This document shows, in pieces, positions 1-11,239 of a stretch of 64,000 nucleotides of DNA. Location of the stretch: NCBI GenBank assembly GCA_032433765.1, contig JAVIAB010000101.1, forward strand, positions 66,816,640 through 66,880,639, given 5' to 3'. A program made the position numbers and the translations under genes. Position 1 is the stretch's first letter, and each line of letters starts with the position of its first letter. Source of the stretch: Megaustenia siamemsis (taxonomy: Eukaryota > Mollusca > Gastropoda > Stylommatophora > Ariophantidae). The notes below the pieces were generated by a model, which ran no database searches, had not been told where the DNA came from, and worked only from the letters and a program-made list of their open reading frames with translations.

Positions 1-272
1 CGCTATCCTGAAGTTCTCGAAGACTTCTGGATAGTGTCGCTTCAAACATGAAACTCACGATGCAGGGCCGCTTCCCTCACCTTCCCAGAGTACTACTACC
101 ATCTTACCCATTTCTGCCAGCGGCTGGATCGACCAATGAGGTATTTTTTGTTCCAGCCATAATCACATCTCACACTGCTTCCAGCGGGAATCGAAAACGG
201 GTTGTCATAATGTAGGTAGCTGGATCGGGCGGTTTTTCCAATTAGGCTATCTAGGCTTGCTTGTAGTAAGTG
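1..272 (-). mobile_element. SINE-A copy (tRNA-headed SINE)
   Basis: Read on the minus strand, it starts with a tRNA-like head. An A-box-like TAGCCTAATTGG is the complement of 238-249, and a B-box-like TTTTCGATTCCC is the complement of 186-197, about 50 bp away. A non-tRNA body of about 170 bp follows, running to position 1. The body is clearly repeated on the plus strand at 25970-26115 and more weakly on the minus strand at 31640-31857. A dispersed, Pol III-type, non-coding retroposon fits. The copy may continue beyond the window edge. Confidence 0.7.
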
Positions 273-539
273 GGAGAGAACTGCAGTTATGACTCAACTA
301 CATTAGTGATTAGACGTCCATTTATACGGGAGAAGAAACAAGTGAATTGTGTTGGGAATAGTGATAATATCTTAACATTAAAATAAATGTGTGTGGATTA
401 GAAATCTGTTGATTATGGTAATCGTGACAAGTGGTCATGTCTGTTGTCCGGATGTTCAATATTCATTCCCATAAATTATTTACTTTACAATACAATGACG
501 AATTATTATAATCTTGTAATGACGAAGAAAGGATGTGAA

Positions 540-1712
540 AAACACACATAAAAGTATATGCAAACACTTGTAGCAGTAGAAAACAACATACACATAGAAG
601 TAGATGCAAACACTTGTAGCAGTAGATAACAACACACACATTGATGTAGATGGAAACACTTGTAGCAGTAGACAACAACATACACATTAAGTAGATGGAA
701 ACACTCGTAAAAGTAGACATCAACACGAACATGGAAGTAGATTCAAACACTTGTAGCAGTAGACAACAACATAAACATTGAAGTAGATACAAACACTTGT
801 AGCAGCAGACAACAACATACACATTGAAGTAGATGCAAACACTTGTAGCAGTAGCCAAAAATGCACATAGGAGTAGATGCAAACACTTGTAGCAGTAGAC
901 AACAAGATACACATTGAAGTAGATGGAAACACTTGTAGCAGTAGCCAACAATACACATAGAAGTAGATGCAAACACTTGTAGCAGTAGCCAACAATACAC
1001 ATTGAAGTAGATGCAAACACTTGTAACAGCAGACAACAACACATACATTGAAGTAGATGCAAACTCTTGTAGCAGTAGACAACAACACACACATAGAAGT
1101 AGATGCAAACACTTGTAGCATTAGACAAAAACACACACATAGAAGTAGATGCAAACATGTGTAGCAGTAGACAACAACATACAAATTGAAGAAGATGCAC
1201 TCATAACAGTAGACAAAAACACACACATAGAAGTAGATGCAAACACTTGTAGCAGTAGACAACAACAACAACATACACATAGAAGTAGATGCAAACACTT
1301 GTAGCAATAGATAACAACATACACATAAAAGTGGATACATACACTTATAGATGTAGACAACAACAACAACATACACATACAATTAGATGCACACATTTGT
1401 AGCAGTAGACAACAACATAAACATTGAAGTAAAAGCAAACACTCGCAACAGTAGACAACAACACACATATAGAAATAGATACATACACTTGCAGCTGTAG
1501 ACAACAACAACAACATACGCATAAAAGTAGATGCAAACACTTGTAGCAGTTGACAACAACATACACATTGAAGTAGATGCAAACACTCGTAACAGTAGAC
1601 TACAACACACACATAGAAGTAGATACATACACTTGTAGCAGTAGACAACAGCAACAACATACACATAAAAGTATATGCAAACACTTGTAGCAGTAGACAA
1701 CAACACACACCG
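540..1712. repeat. minisatellite, about 46-bp monomer, about 25 copies
   Basis: The core monomer is ACTTGTAGCAGTAGACAACA followed by ACATACACATNGAAGTAGATGCAAAC. Length varies from 43 to about 52 bp, mainly because the CAA tract gains or loses triplets. The open frames on the minus strand (Cys/Tyr/Leu/Val-rich) are by-products of the repeat. No LINE homology was seen on either flank. Confidence 0.95.
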
Positions 1713-2442
1713 AGAAGGTCTAGAGGTATGATGTAGTCTATGAACAGGAATGACCCGAGTCCAAACCTACCACAGGTGCCGCATCGGATTCGATCCTGAA
1801 TTTGGTCATCTATTAATTTTTTTGTTTTACTTTCAGTTGTTGGTTATTTGTGTTGTTTTTTTCTCGAGTATTGTAAACATACCCCTTCGTGTGAAATGAT
1901 TTGCCCACCACATGCGAATGTTTTTTTTTTTATTATTTTGTTTTAATATATAAAAAATAGTAATATGTGGTCACTTCGTTGTGTTATTCCCACTTGATCT
2001 CTTGGGTAGTAAGATCACGGGTAAATTTACAAAAAAGCAAATAGATACATACATATGCGAAGCTCATGTAAAGCTGATGATTTCGGTGAAAAGAGAAAAA
2101 AAGTATTACAAGTACGTTTAGAGCCTAACGAAAGTGAAGGACATGTAAGATCATGAAGTCTAGGTCTCTCGACTTGTGGCAAAAAAGGAGGTCCCGTGTT
2201 CACGCTCGCACGTTAAAGAACATTTGAAATGAGCAGGTTATAAATTAAGTGGCTGAGTTGGCAAAGTTATCAGCAGAAATCTACCCAACCGTGGATCCCT
2301 GACCGTGCAACGGAGTTCGTGCACGTGGGCTAGGATTTTATGTTTGACTTTCTTGAAGATCTCAAGCGAAAGGAGAACCACCGGATTGGTCCGGTGTGCA
2401 AGGATGATGGTTCCATAAGTAAAATAATAGACTCAAATAATT
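1713..2442. other. non-coding stretch; possible tRNA-like SINE head and two small hairpins
   Basis: No gene seen. At 1786-1798 GGATTCGATCCTG matches a Pol III B box in plus orientation. A clear A box upstream was not found, so a SINE head is only possible. Two GC-richer perfect stems lie at 2304-2325 (CGTGCA/TGCACG) and 2379-2396 (CACCGGA, loop TTGG, TCCGGTG). The rest is AT-rich and unremarkable. Confidence 0.4.
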
Positions 2443-2835
2443 ATGTTGTGCCATATTTAAAACTAATGTTGTTGATAAATATATGTGCTTGAAGTGCCAT
2501 ATTTAAAACTAATCATGTTGATAAATATATGTGCTTGAAGTGCCATATTTAAACTAATCATGTTGATAAATATATGTGCTTGAAGTGCCATATTTAAACT
2601 AATCATGTTGATAAATATATGTGCTTGAAGTGCCATATTTAAAACTAACAATGTTGATAAATATATGTGTTTGAGGTGCCATATTTAAAACTAACCATGT
2701 TCATAAATAAATGTGCTTGAAGTGCCATATTTAAAACTAACCATGTCGATAAATATATGTGCTTGAAGTGCCATATTTAAAACTAACCATGTTGATAAAT
2801 ATATGTGCTTGAAGTGCCATATTTAAAACTAATTC
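2443..2835. repeat. minisatellite, 45-46-bp monomer, about 8.5 copies
   Basis: The monomer reads AAAACTAACCATGTTGATAA then ATATATGTGCTTGAAGTGCCATATTT. Two units have lost one A in the A-run. The last copies are closest to each other, consistent with local expansion. Not coding. Confidence 0.95.
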
Positions 2836-3338
2836 ATATTGTTTGTCTTAGATTGTCGATATGATGAAAACGATACTGGGAGTAAGTAACAAGACCCAGA
2901 TTTGACGTAGGAAATGAAAATGTCATAACTTTATATTATTTATAATCAATGGATTCAGTTGTGAAAGTTACCAACGTCAGTAATGTGCTATTTATATATG
3001 TGATCAAGACGTATACAGGAGGAAGTGAATTACCGATTGTTGACTTCTGAAACAAACAATTGTCGGTTGGCTATGTCTGGCTGAGAAAACACATCGCAGC
3101 TGGATGATAGTTACAGCTCAAGACAACATATGGAAGTAGATATTCCAGAAAGTAAACTCTGCTTATACAAGCTTGTTTCCGTTAGAATTGAGAGTCAAGT
3201 ATTAAATGAACCAAGTGTATTATTTTCTTTTTTTTTTCAATTAGATCGATTATTATAGGATTAGTCAAGTATACAGGGAAATTATTTCTTTGTGTGATGT
3301 CTTTTTCAACGGAATATCATGTAGGTTTTGTATGGTTC
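2836..3338. other. AT-rich stretch with no recognisable feature
   Basis: I see no open frame of note, no repeat and no match to other parts of the window. Confidence 0.5.
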
Positions 3339-4008
3339 TTCGGCCCATAGTTCAGCCCATAGTTCAGAACACAGTTTAGCCCATAGTTCAACACATAGTT
3401 CAGCCCATAGTTCAGAACACAGTTTAGCCCATAGTTCAACACATAGTTCAGCCCACAGTTTAGCCCATAGTTCAACACATAGTTCAGCCCACAGTTTAGT
3501 CCATAGTTCAACACATAGTTCAGCCCACAGTTTAGCCCATAGTTAAACACATAGTTCAGCCCATAGTTTAGCTCATAGTTCAACACATAGTTCAGCCCAC
3601 AGTTTAGCCCATGGTTCAACACATAGTTCAGTCCATAGTTTTACCCATAGTTCAACACATAGTTCAGCCCATAGTTTAGCCCATAGTTCAACACATAGTT
3701 CAGCCCACAGTTTAGCCCATAGTTCAACACATAGTTCAGCCCACAGTTTAGCTCATAGTTCAACACATAGTTCAGCCCACAGTTTAGCCCATAGTTCAAC
3801 ACATAGTTCAGCCCACAGTTTAGCCCATAGTTCAACACATAGTTCAGCCCACAGTTTAGCCCATAGTTCAACACATAGTTCAGCCCATAGTTCAGCCCAT
3901 AGTTTAGCCCATAGTTCAACACATAGTTCAGCCCACAGTTTAGCCCATAGTTCAACACATAGTTCAGCCCATAGTTTAGCCCATAGTTCAACTCATAATT
4001 CAGCTCTT
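3339..4008. repeat. 12-bp repeat organised in 36-bp higher-order units
   Basis: Three related 12-mers (CCCATAGTTCAA, CACATAGTTCAG and CCCACAGTTTAG) alternate to give a 36-bp unit, with local 24- and 48-bp variants. About 55 12-mers are present. Because 12 is a multiple of three, both strands stay open and give artefactual frames (NYGLNCGL-type on minus, AHSSTHSS-type on plus). I do not regard either as a gene. Confidence 0.95.
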
Positions 4009-5468
4009 TCTGTATTTCATTTATTTCCATCTTCCCTGTTGTTTACAACTGTGTTTCCACGAGAATGCCTGGCGATAAACGCCTTTTCTTTAGTCAAATA
4101 TGAAAACAACAACAACAAAAAAACAGATGCACTTCCAACGTCCTCTCTTTGACACATCCTGATACATAGTCATGGTGGCTTGCTTTTCTTTCACTGTAAT
4201 TTGATTTATGTTGCCACCACTTTATATTTAAGTCATAGAAGTATTTGTTATTTGAAAACAATTAGTCTCATTACGAGATGTTTCGTGGATTACCAGCGTC
4301 ATCTGTCAACTCAGTACTTCTATACACAAGTATTGAACCTTCTAAGTTATGTGTGTGTTTTGTAATCTGTTATAATGTTCTGCTTTTTACCGGCAGGTGT
4401 CACAAGTTGTTTGGCTGGCAACCCGTCTAGAAGAAGGGAAACTTCGACCACAAAACCCTCCACTACCTTGTGGACTAGTTTCTAGTTAGAATCGAAGGTT
4501 ATGGGAGTACACCCAGAGTAAAAATCCGGAGGGAGGGACCCTAAGGCAGTGGACGGCGTTAATCGTCTTTCTGGCATCCCCTGCACCTTCTTTCAATTCC
4601 GAACGTATGGACTTTGTCCCTCCTTCGGAAATCCTTGAAACGAAGTCGAGAGGGGGATAGTGCGACTGGGTAAAGCACTATCTCCATATCCTGTGCCCAG
4701 GCAGAGTAGGCAAAGTTCAATAGCCTCCACTAGACCGTCTGACAAGACGAAAAGGGCCATATATATATATATATATATATATATCACAAGCTTAAGTCAA
4801 TATTATGTGTTCTATAAAGGGCACTTTCTGTGGCTTGGTACATATTGATATTGTATTGTTTTGTTATGTCGTAAATTCCCCCATCTTCATGGTCTACCTC
4901 TGTATCTTGGTTGTTCCATTTTGTTGTTATAAGCTCTTGAAGCTGGTTGGATCTGAGTGGCACATGCGCGCTGTGTGTTTGATAAGTGAATTTGTGTGTT
5001 TCCAAATACTTGTAAGTTTGTAAAAGAGACGTGATGTTAACATAACACGAGGAATATGTTTAGTTGTATTTTCATCCACTGCTATAGAGCGCATTACATG
5101 TTGGCAATATGTTACATTATTGCTAAGTGCGGCTGGTCTCAATAATTAAGGAAGCTGTGACAAACTTATGAATGGAAAGAGGATAATAATTCAGGTAAAT
5201 ATCATAGATAAGAATCTAAAAGGTGATCATACATTACGACTATTAGATGGGAAGAGATTTTAGCTTTGATGAAGATGTTTCGAGTTTTTAGGGAAATAGT
5301 GATTATTATAAAAGACTAGGGTTAGAAGTATAGAGATTTCATAGAAGAAAATAGTGTTGCTACAACTTATCCAAATCAATTATATTAACGCCTATGTGCT
5401 TGTATGTTAGTGAAATAAGAAGTGTTGATGTTCGTACATTCAGAATGTCATACCTCGGTATATACTTT
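4009..5468. other. intergenic stretch; GC-richer block and (AT)n microsatellite
   Basis: No gene seen. The block 4385-4757 is richer in GC and more complex than its surroundings, and it has the look of a LINE 5' or 3' untranslated segment, but I cannot name it. It runs directly into an (AT)n tract at about 4759-4784. The rest is AT-rich with no repeat relationship to other parts of the window. Confidence 0.4.
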
Positions 5469-6720
5469 CATCATCATCAAGTACCATGCCTGTTGGCGTA
5501 GGTGATCATATATCTGCACAACTTTCGATCGTGACAGTTATTTATAATTTTTTGTTGTTGTTGACCTTCTGCCAAGCCATTCACTTAAACTGTTTGGAAA
5601 TTGTTCGCTTTGCTTCCCTCTATTTCTTTGTCCCTCAATTTTCCCAGTTGTCACAATATATTCCAGCTGCTCCCTTCTCAGTACAACAGAGGTGAGATGC
5701 AGAATGGCTCAGGAAAAAAAACAGCTTTCCATGAAATGAGGACGAGTCTGTGCAATCGAGTTTTGACGATGTAGACAAGAAACAGAGTTATTAAATGTTA
5801 TTCAGAACCAGTCTTGACATATGGATGTGAATCATGGACAATAGGACAACAGACAAGAAAATATCTGGAGGCTGTAGAAATGTGGTTTTAAAGAAGAATT
5901 TTGAGAATACCATGGACAGCGAAGAAGAGCAATGAAAACGTTCTAAAAGAGGCCAAAGCAAAAAGAGAGCTAATTTTCAATATTAGGATGAAGCAGTAAA
6001 TTTTTTCGCCATATATTGAGAAGGGAACAGCTGGAATATATTGCAACATCTGAAAAAGTAGAGGGTCGAAGAGATAGAGGGTAGCAATGAGACAAGATTA
6101 CCGAAAGCTGAAGAGAATGGCTTGGCAGAACGTCAACAACGGAAATGATAAATAGCTGAAAAGATCGAAATTTGTGGAGATACATGATCACCCACGCCAG
6201 CAGGAACGGTGCTTGATGATGATGACGGTTCCCTTCTCGTTGCATATTATGATTGCTTCTTCCTAATATTGGAAATTAGGTCTCTGCTTTGGCCTCTTTC
6301 AAAACGTTTTCATTACTCTTCTTAGCTGTTCATGATATTCTCAACATTCTTCTGTAAAATCAAGTTTCTTCAGCCTCTAGTGATTTCCTTGTCTGTTGTC
6401 ATATTGTCCATGATTCACATCCATGTGTAAAGACTGGCTCTAAAAAACATTTAAGAACAATTTTTCTTATTTCTATTGTCAAAAACGCATTGCACAGTAT
6501 CGTACTCATTTTTTATTTATTTATTTTGTTTTTAAAATCTGCTTTAGCCTGAGTCATTCTGTATCTCACCTTTCGTGTATATCTACCATCTTAGGTGAAC
6601 ATTACCTCCATATATTTAAATTCATTTACCTGTTTTAATATTGTTCCACTTGTCTTTATTGTGCATGTGGTGATATCCTTTTACTTGCTTTAAGCCACAA
6701 AAAACGATTTTCATAAAGAG
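5469..6720 (-). mobile_element. F4 LINE 3' fragment (older copy, interrupted)
   Basis: The minus-strand F4 copy runs from its (ATG)n 3' end at 5469-5480 through the C-terminal RT-downstream region to about 6720. It is interrupted at 5680-6230 by a second F4 copy in the opposite orientation. Decoded on the minus strand, it keeps recognisable but stop-riddled blocks seen in better F4 copies, for instance the region around 'LKQVNEFKYLG' and 'GRCTxEIRxRMxQAK'. It is a 5'-truncated dead copy. Confidence 0.8.
5680..6230 (+). mobile_element. F4 LINE 3' fragment nested in the antisense F4 copy
   Basis: This 551-bp 5'-truncated F4 copy ends in TGATGATGATGAC at its 3' end. It is flanked by an 8-bp direct repeat CCCTTCTC at 5672-5679 and 6231-6238. 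Removing it restores the antisense F4 sequence. The 5' end corresponds to the 'CTxEVRCRMAQAK' codons. Stops and frameshifts are frequent, so it codes for nothing now. Confidence 0.85.
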
Positions 6721-7234
6721 CTGAAATACTCATGGATAGTCACTGCAAGTATTTATGTGCAATGCGATAATTTTATATGCAAGAAAAGCATTTACACAGA
6801 TGAATTTGTAAAGGGTAACCAGAGAGCAGCTGAATAAACCATTAAATGTAAACAAGTGACACAAGATGATCTCATTAAGTGTATCAAATATAATGAATTT
6901 CTCTTCCACAGCTCGCAAAGGAAAGAACTACTACTGTAGTCAACGTGAGTAGGATTTATTGTTCGTAATATATTAGTCGAAGTCAATGGAAAACAGCTTG
7001 AAGAATTGTGGACACAATGGTGGAGATAAAGTGATTGCCTGCCTGGTGATCTTTGTAAAGATTCATTTTTGTGGAACAGCGAAGGAGTATGATTCTCCCA
7101 ACAAGTTGGTAATGCAATTATGGAATTCCGATTTTTCTGCAGAATACATCAGCAGTTTTGATACATTGGTGATTTTCGTATTTTATCTTAAACATAAGCT
7201 CAGCGCGCTGTTTTTATTTCTGTAATTAATTATT
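6721..7234. other. no recognisable feature
   Basis: A 79-residue plus frame at 6986-7225 has no recognisable motif and no supporting context, so I do not call it a gene. No repeats seen. Confidence 0.4.
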
Positions 7235-7430
7235 TGACTCTTTCTTTCTTCCTTCCTTCCTTCCTTCCTTCCTTTCATTCTTTCTTTCTTTCATTCTTCC
7301 TTTGGTCATTTCTTTCCATTTTTCTTTCATTCATTCAATGTTTCTTTCAATCATTCTCAGTCTCATTTATCTTTTTTTTCTCTCTTTTTTCTTTTCTTTT
7401 CTTTATCTCCCTTTCTCGTTTATTAGTTGT
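7235..7430. repeat. polypyrimidine (CTTT/CTTC) microsatellite
   Basis: The plus strand is almost pure C and T, including a (CTTC)n run near 7250-7275 and imperfect CTTT/CATT units after it. Confidence 0.9.
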
Positions 7431-7507
7431 AAATATATTATATATCTATTTTTGTTGTCGAAAGATGAAAAGAAAAACACTCTCTTCTTTTATTACGTTC
7501 GACTTCT

Positions 7508-8108
7508 AAGATGAAAGGAGAAACACTCTTTTTTTTGGATGCCGGCCTTCACGAGGAGAGGAGATATTCTCCAAATTTATTGTGAATGCTTCGAATTTGA
7601 AAAGAGAAACATTCTCTTCAATTATTGTGAATGCTTGGAATTTGAAAGAAGAAACATTCTCTTCATTTACTGTGAATGCACGAAATTTGAAAGGAGAAAC
7701 ATTCTCTTCAATTATTATTGAGAATGCATGGAATTTGAAAGGAGAAACATTCTCTTCATTTATTGTGGATGCATGGAATTTGAAAGGAGAAACATTCTCT
7801 TCATTTATTGTGAATGCATGGAATTTGAAAGGAGAAACATTCTCTTCATTTATTGTGAATGTATGGAATTTAAAAGGTGAAACACTATCTTTATTTATTG
7901 TGAATGCATGGAATTTGAAAGGAGAAACACTATCTATTGTGAATGCTTGAAAGATAAGGAGAAACAGTATCTTATTTATTGTGAATGCTTGAAAGATAAA
8001 GGAGAAACAGTATCTTTATTTATTGTGAATGCTTGAAAGATAAAGGAGAAACAGTATCTTTATTTATTGTGAATGCTTGAAAGATAAAGGAGAAACGTTC
8101 TCTTGATG
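7508..8108. repeat. minisatellite, 45-bp monomer changing to a 43-44-bp subtype
   Basis: The first part, to about 7940, repeats AATTTGAAAGGAGAAACATT then CTCTTCATTTATTGTGAATGCATGG, 45 bp, so a 15-codon frame stays open (GETFSSFIVNAWNLK). From about 7925 the monomer changes to GATAAAGGAGAAACAGTATC then TTTATTTATTGTGAATGCTTGAAA, and the frame closes. About 13 units in total. I regard it as non-coding. Confidence 0.9.
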
Positions 8109-8381
8109 TATCTTTCTCCGTCTTCGAGTTCATGTAATTATTCCTTTTTACAGACAAAAAGTTCTAACTATCATCTACAATAGTTTTTTTTTTTCTACCA
8201 CATCGTTTATTATTATAATCACCGTAATTTGCACTTAAACATACCAACAATGTGTATTCTATTAGTGCATTGTCTTTTAAACTATTATTGGGGCTTTTGG
8301 GTGTTATCTTTATCAGTTATTACAATAATTTGGCGTTTTTACCATAAAGTTGGCATTTATTATTTTAAGTTCATCGAAGTG

Positions 8382-10273
8382 GGTAATGGTCTAACATCAA
8401 GTGGGTAATGATCTAATATCAAGTGGGTAATGATCTAACATCAAGTGGGTAATGGTCTAACATTAAATGGGTAATGGTTTATCATCAAGTGGGTAAAGGT
8501 CTAACATCAAGTGAGTAATGGTCTAAAATCAAGTGGGTAATGGTGTGACATCAAGTGGGTAATTGCATAACATCAAGTAGGTAATTGCCTAACATTAAGT
8601 GGGTAATTGCATAACATCAAGTGGGTAATTGCAAAACATTAAGTGGATAATTGCATAACATCAAGTGGGTAATTGCATAAAGTTAAGTCTGTAATTGCAT
8701 AACATCAAGTGGGTAATGGTCTAACATCAAGTGGGTAATTGCCTAACATCAGTAATGGTCTAACATCAAGTGGGTAATGGTGTAACATCAAGTGGGTAAT
8801 TGCATAACATCAAGTGGGTAATTGCCAAACATTAAGTGGGTAATTGTATAACATCAAGAGGGTAATTGCAAAAAATTAAGTGGATAATTGCATAACATCA
8901 AGTGGGTAATTGCATAACGTTAATTGGGTAATTGCAAAACATCAAGTGGATAATGGTCTAACATCAAGTGGGTAAGCATCTAACATCAAGTGGGTAATGG
9001 TTTTACATCAAGTGGGTAATGGTCTAACATCAAGTGGGTAATTGCATAACATCAGTAATGGCCTAACATCAAGTGGGTAATGGTGTAACATCAAGTGGGT
9101 AATTGCATAATATCAAGTGGAAACAAACATTAAGTGGGCAATTGCATAACATTAAGTGGATAATTGCATTACATCAAGTGGAAACAAACATCAAGTGGGT
9201 AATTGCAAAACATTAAGTGGATAATTGCATAACATCAAGTGGGTAATTGCTTAACGTTAAGCGGATAATTGCATAACATCAAGTGGGTAATTGCATAACG
9301 TTAGGTGCGTCATTGCATAACATCAAGTGGGTAATGGTCTAACATCAAGTGGGTAAGCATCTAACATCAAGTGGGTAATGGTTTAACATCAAGTGGGTAA
9401 TGGTCTAACATCAAATGGGTAATTGCCTAACATCAGTAATGGTCTAACATCGAGTGGGTAATCGCATAACATCAAGTGGGTAAGCATCTAAAATCAAGTG
9501 GGTATATATCTAACATCAAGTGGGTAATGGTAACGTCAAGTGGGTAATGGTCTAACATTAAATGAGTAATAGTTTAACATCAAGTGGGTAATGGTCTAAC
9601 ATCAAGTGAGTAATGGTCTAACATCAAGTGGGTAATGGTCTAATATCGAGTGGGTAATTGCATAACATCAAGCGGGTAATTGCCTAACATCAAGTGGGAA
9701 ATTGCATAACATCAATGGGTAATTGCCTAACATCAAGTGGATAATTGCATAACATCAAGTGGGTAATTGGAAAACATTAAGTGGATAATTGAATAACATC
9801 AAGTGGGTAATTGCATAACGTTAAGTGGGTAATTATCTAACATCAAGTGGGTTATTATCTAACATCAAGTGGGTAATTATCTAACATCAAGTGGGTAATG
9901 GTCTAACATGAAGTGGGTAATCATCTATCTTTAATTGGGCCATTATCTAAAATCATGTGGTAATGATATAACATCAAGTGGGTAATCATCTAACTTTAAG
10001 TGGATAATTATCTAACAACAAGTGGGTAATCGTTTAACATCAAGTGGGTAATTGTCTAACATCAAATGGGTAATCGAATAACATCAAATGGGTAACTGTT
10101 TAACATCAAGTGGGTAATTATCTAACATCAATTGGGTAATCGTTTAACATCAAATGGTTAATTATCTAACATCAATTGTGTAATTGTGTAACATGAAGTT
10201 GGTAATCGTTTAACTTCAAGCAGGTAATCAAATAATTTCAAATCTGTTTTCAACTAACATCAAATGAGTAATT
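8382..10273. repeat. 22-bp minisatellite, left part (about 86 copies)
   Basis: The monomer is ATCAAGTGGGTAATGGTCTAAC with three main subtypes differing in the middle (TAATGGTCTAAC, TAATTGCATAAC, TAATTATCTAAC). Subtypes occur in blocks, indicating repeated local amplification. The array is cut at 10273 by a LINE and continues at 14492. The last 12 bases, 10262-10273, are one copy of the LINE target-site duplication. Confidence 0.95.
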
Positions 10274-10299
10274 GAGTTATTGAGTTATTTGTGGGTTAT

Positions 10300-11239
10300 C
10301 ATCATTGCACTTCGAACATGTCCATAGGTGCTCAGATCCCCTCCTTAGCAATTCCCTCAGTGTTCAGCGACTGACGACTCCAGTTTTATGGTGGTTGATA
10401 AGTCTTCTTACACGGCCACTAACTTTCTCATTTCTGATTGTGCCCATCTTAACTCCCATTTCTATCATCCGAAGAAGTGACGTGGATCTGTGTTTGTCGA
10501 AGTCATGTGATCTTCGCACATCTCGGAGGGCATTGATGATGTGCGCCCGATCCATTGATTGCCCGTCCTCAACGATAGGGCAGCTAGCCAACCTGTCCGC
10601 TCTTTCATTTCCCCGTACTTCCGCATGTCCAGGGACATAGACAAAGGTGACCTTACGTATTTTGCATTTCTGCAACGACTCTACCCTTTTCATGCGTATA
10701 GAGCCCGCCTCCACTTTTTTATCATGCTCATCGAATCATTGAGTATACATGCGTGGGTGTAGTCTTGTGACTGTAAGCATTTGAATGCCTTGGTCACTGT
10801 CATCGCCTCCATTGTCATGCTACTCGTGGTCACGACGTATGCACCACTGTCTTCGTAGACTATTCTGTCTTCCGAACGTGCTGTAAATGCCCATGCACTT
10901 CTTTGGTGTCGTCTCACAGATCAGTCTGTATATATGCGTGGGTGTAGTCTTGTGATTCTAACCATTTGAATGCCTTGGTCACTGCCATCGCCTCCATTGT
11001 CATGCTACTCGTGGTCACGACGTATGCACCACTGTCTTCGTAGACTATTCTGCCCTCCGAACGTGCTGTAAATGCCCATGCACTTCTTTGGTGTCGTCTT
11101 ACAGATCAGTCTGTATATATGACTGCATATTTCTCATCGATGTTATCGCAGATGAGACCGTTGACCTCAGCATTAACCACGACCGGTTCTGTTCCCTACT
11201 TTTCCTGTCGAGTGTGACTATACACGAGAAAGTCCCCTT
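10300..11239 (-). pseudogene. F1 RNase H domain and 3' end
   Basis: RNase H blocks are present: TTSSMTMEAM (catalytic Glu), a degraded ILSDSMSM (Asp; reads LNDSMSM in one frame), and YVPGHAEVRGNERADRLAS (His and Asp). A conserved tail follows (DKHRSTSLLRMIEMGVKMGT, then SGRVRRLINHHKTGVVSR). The YTDGS block is damaged by a stop. A 185-bp duplication at 10751-11120 repeats the middle of the domain and shifts frame. The same domain is found in better condition at 57285-57700. Confidence 0.85.
10751..11120. repeat. 185-bp tandem duplication within the F1 RNase H domain
   Basis: Positions 10751-10935 and 10936-11120 are the same RNase H segment in tandem, differing at about a dozen sites. Each copy runs from GCGTGGGTGTAGTCTTGTGA to CAGATCAGTCTGTATATAT. 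A length of 185 is not a multiple of three, so the duplication breaks the frame. The divergence suggests it is not new. Confidence 0.92.

Noticed and set aside
463..1708. Cys/Tyr/Leu-rich minus-strand frames of up to 245 residues, resembling a membrane protein
   Set aside because: They are produced by the 46-bp array. Three overlapping frames are open over the same units.
8382..10273. Possible CRISPR-like or regularly interspaced array
   Set aside because: Units are contiguous and diverge along their whole length. There are no unique spacers, no cas genes, and the genome is eukaryotic.
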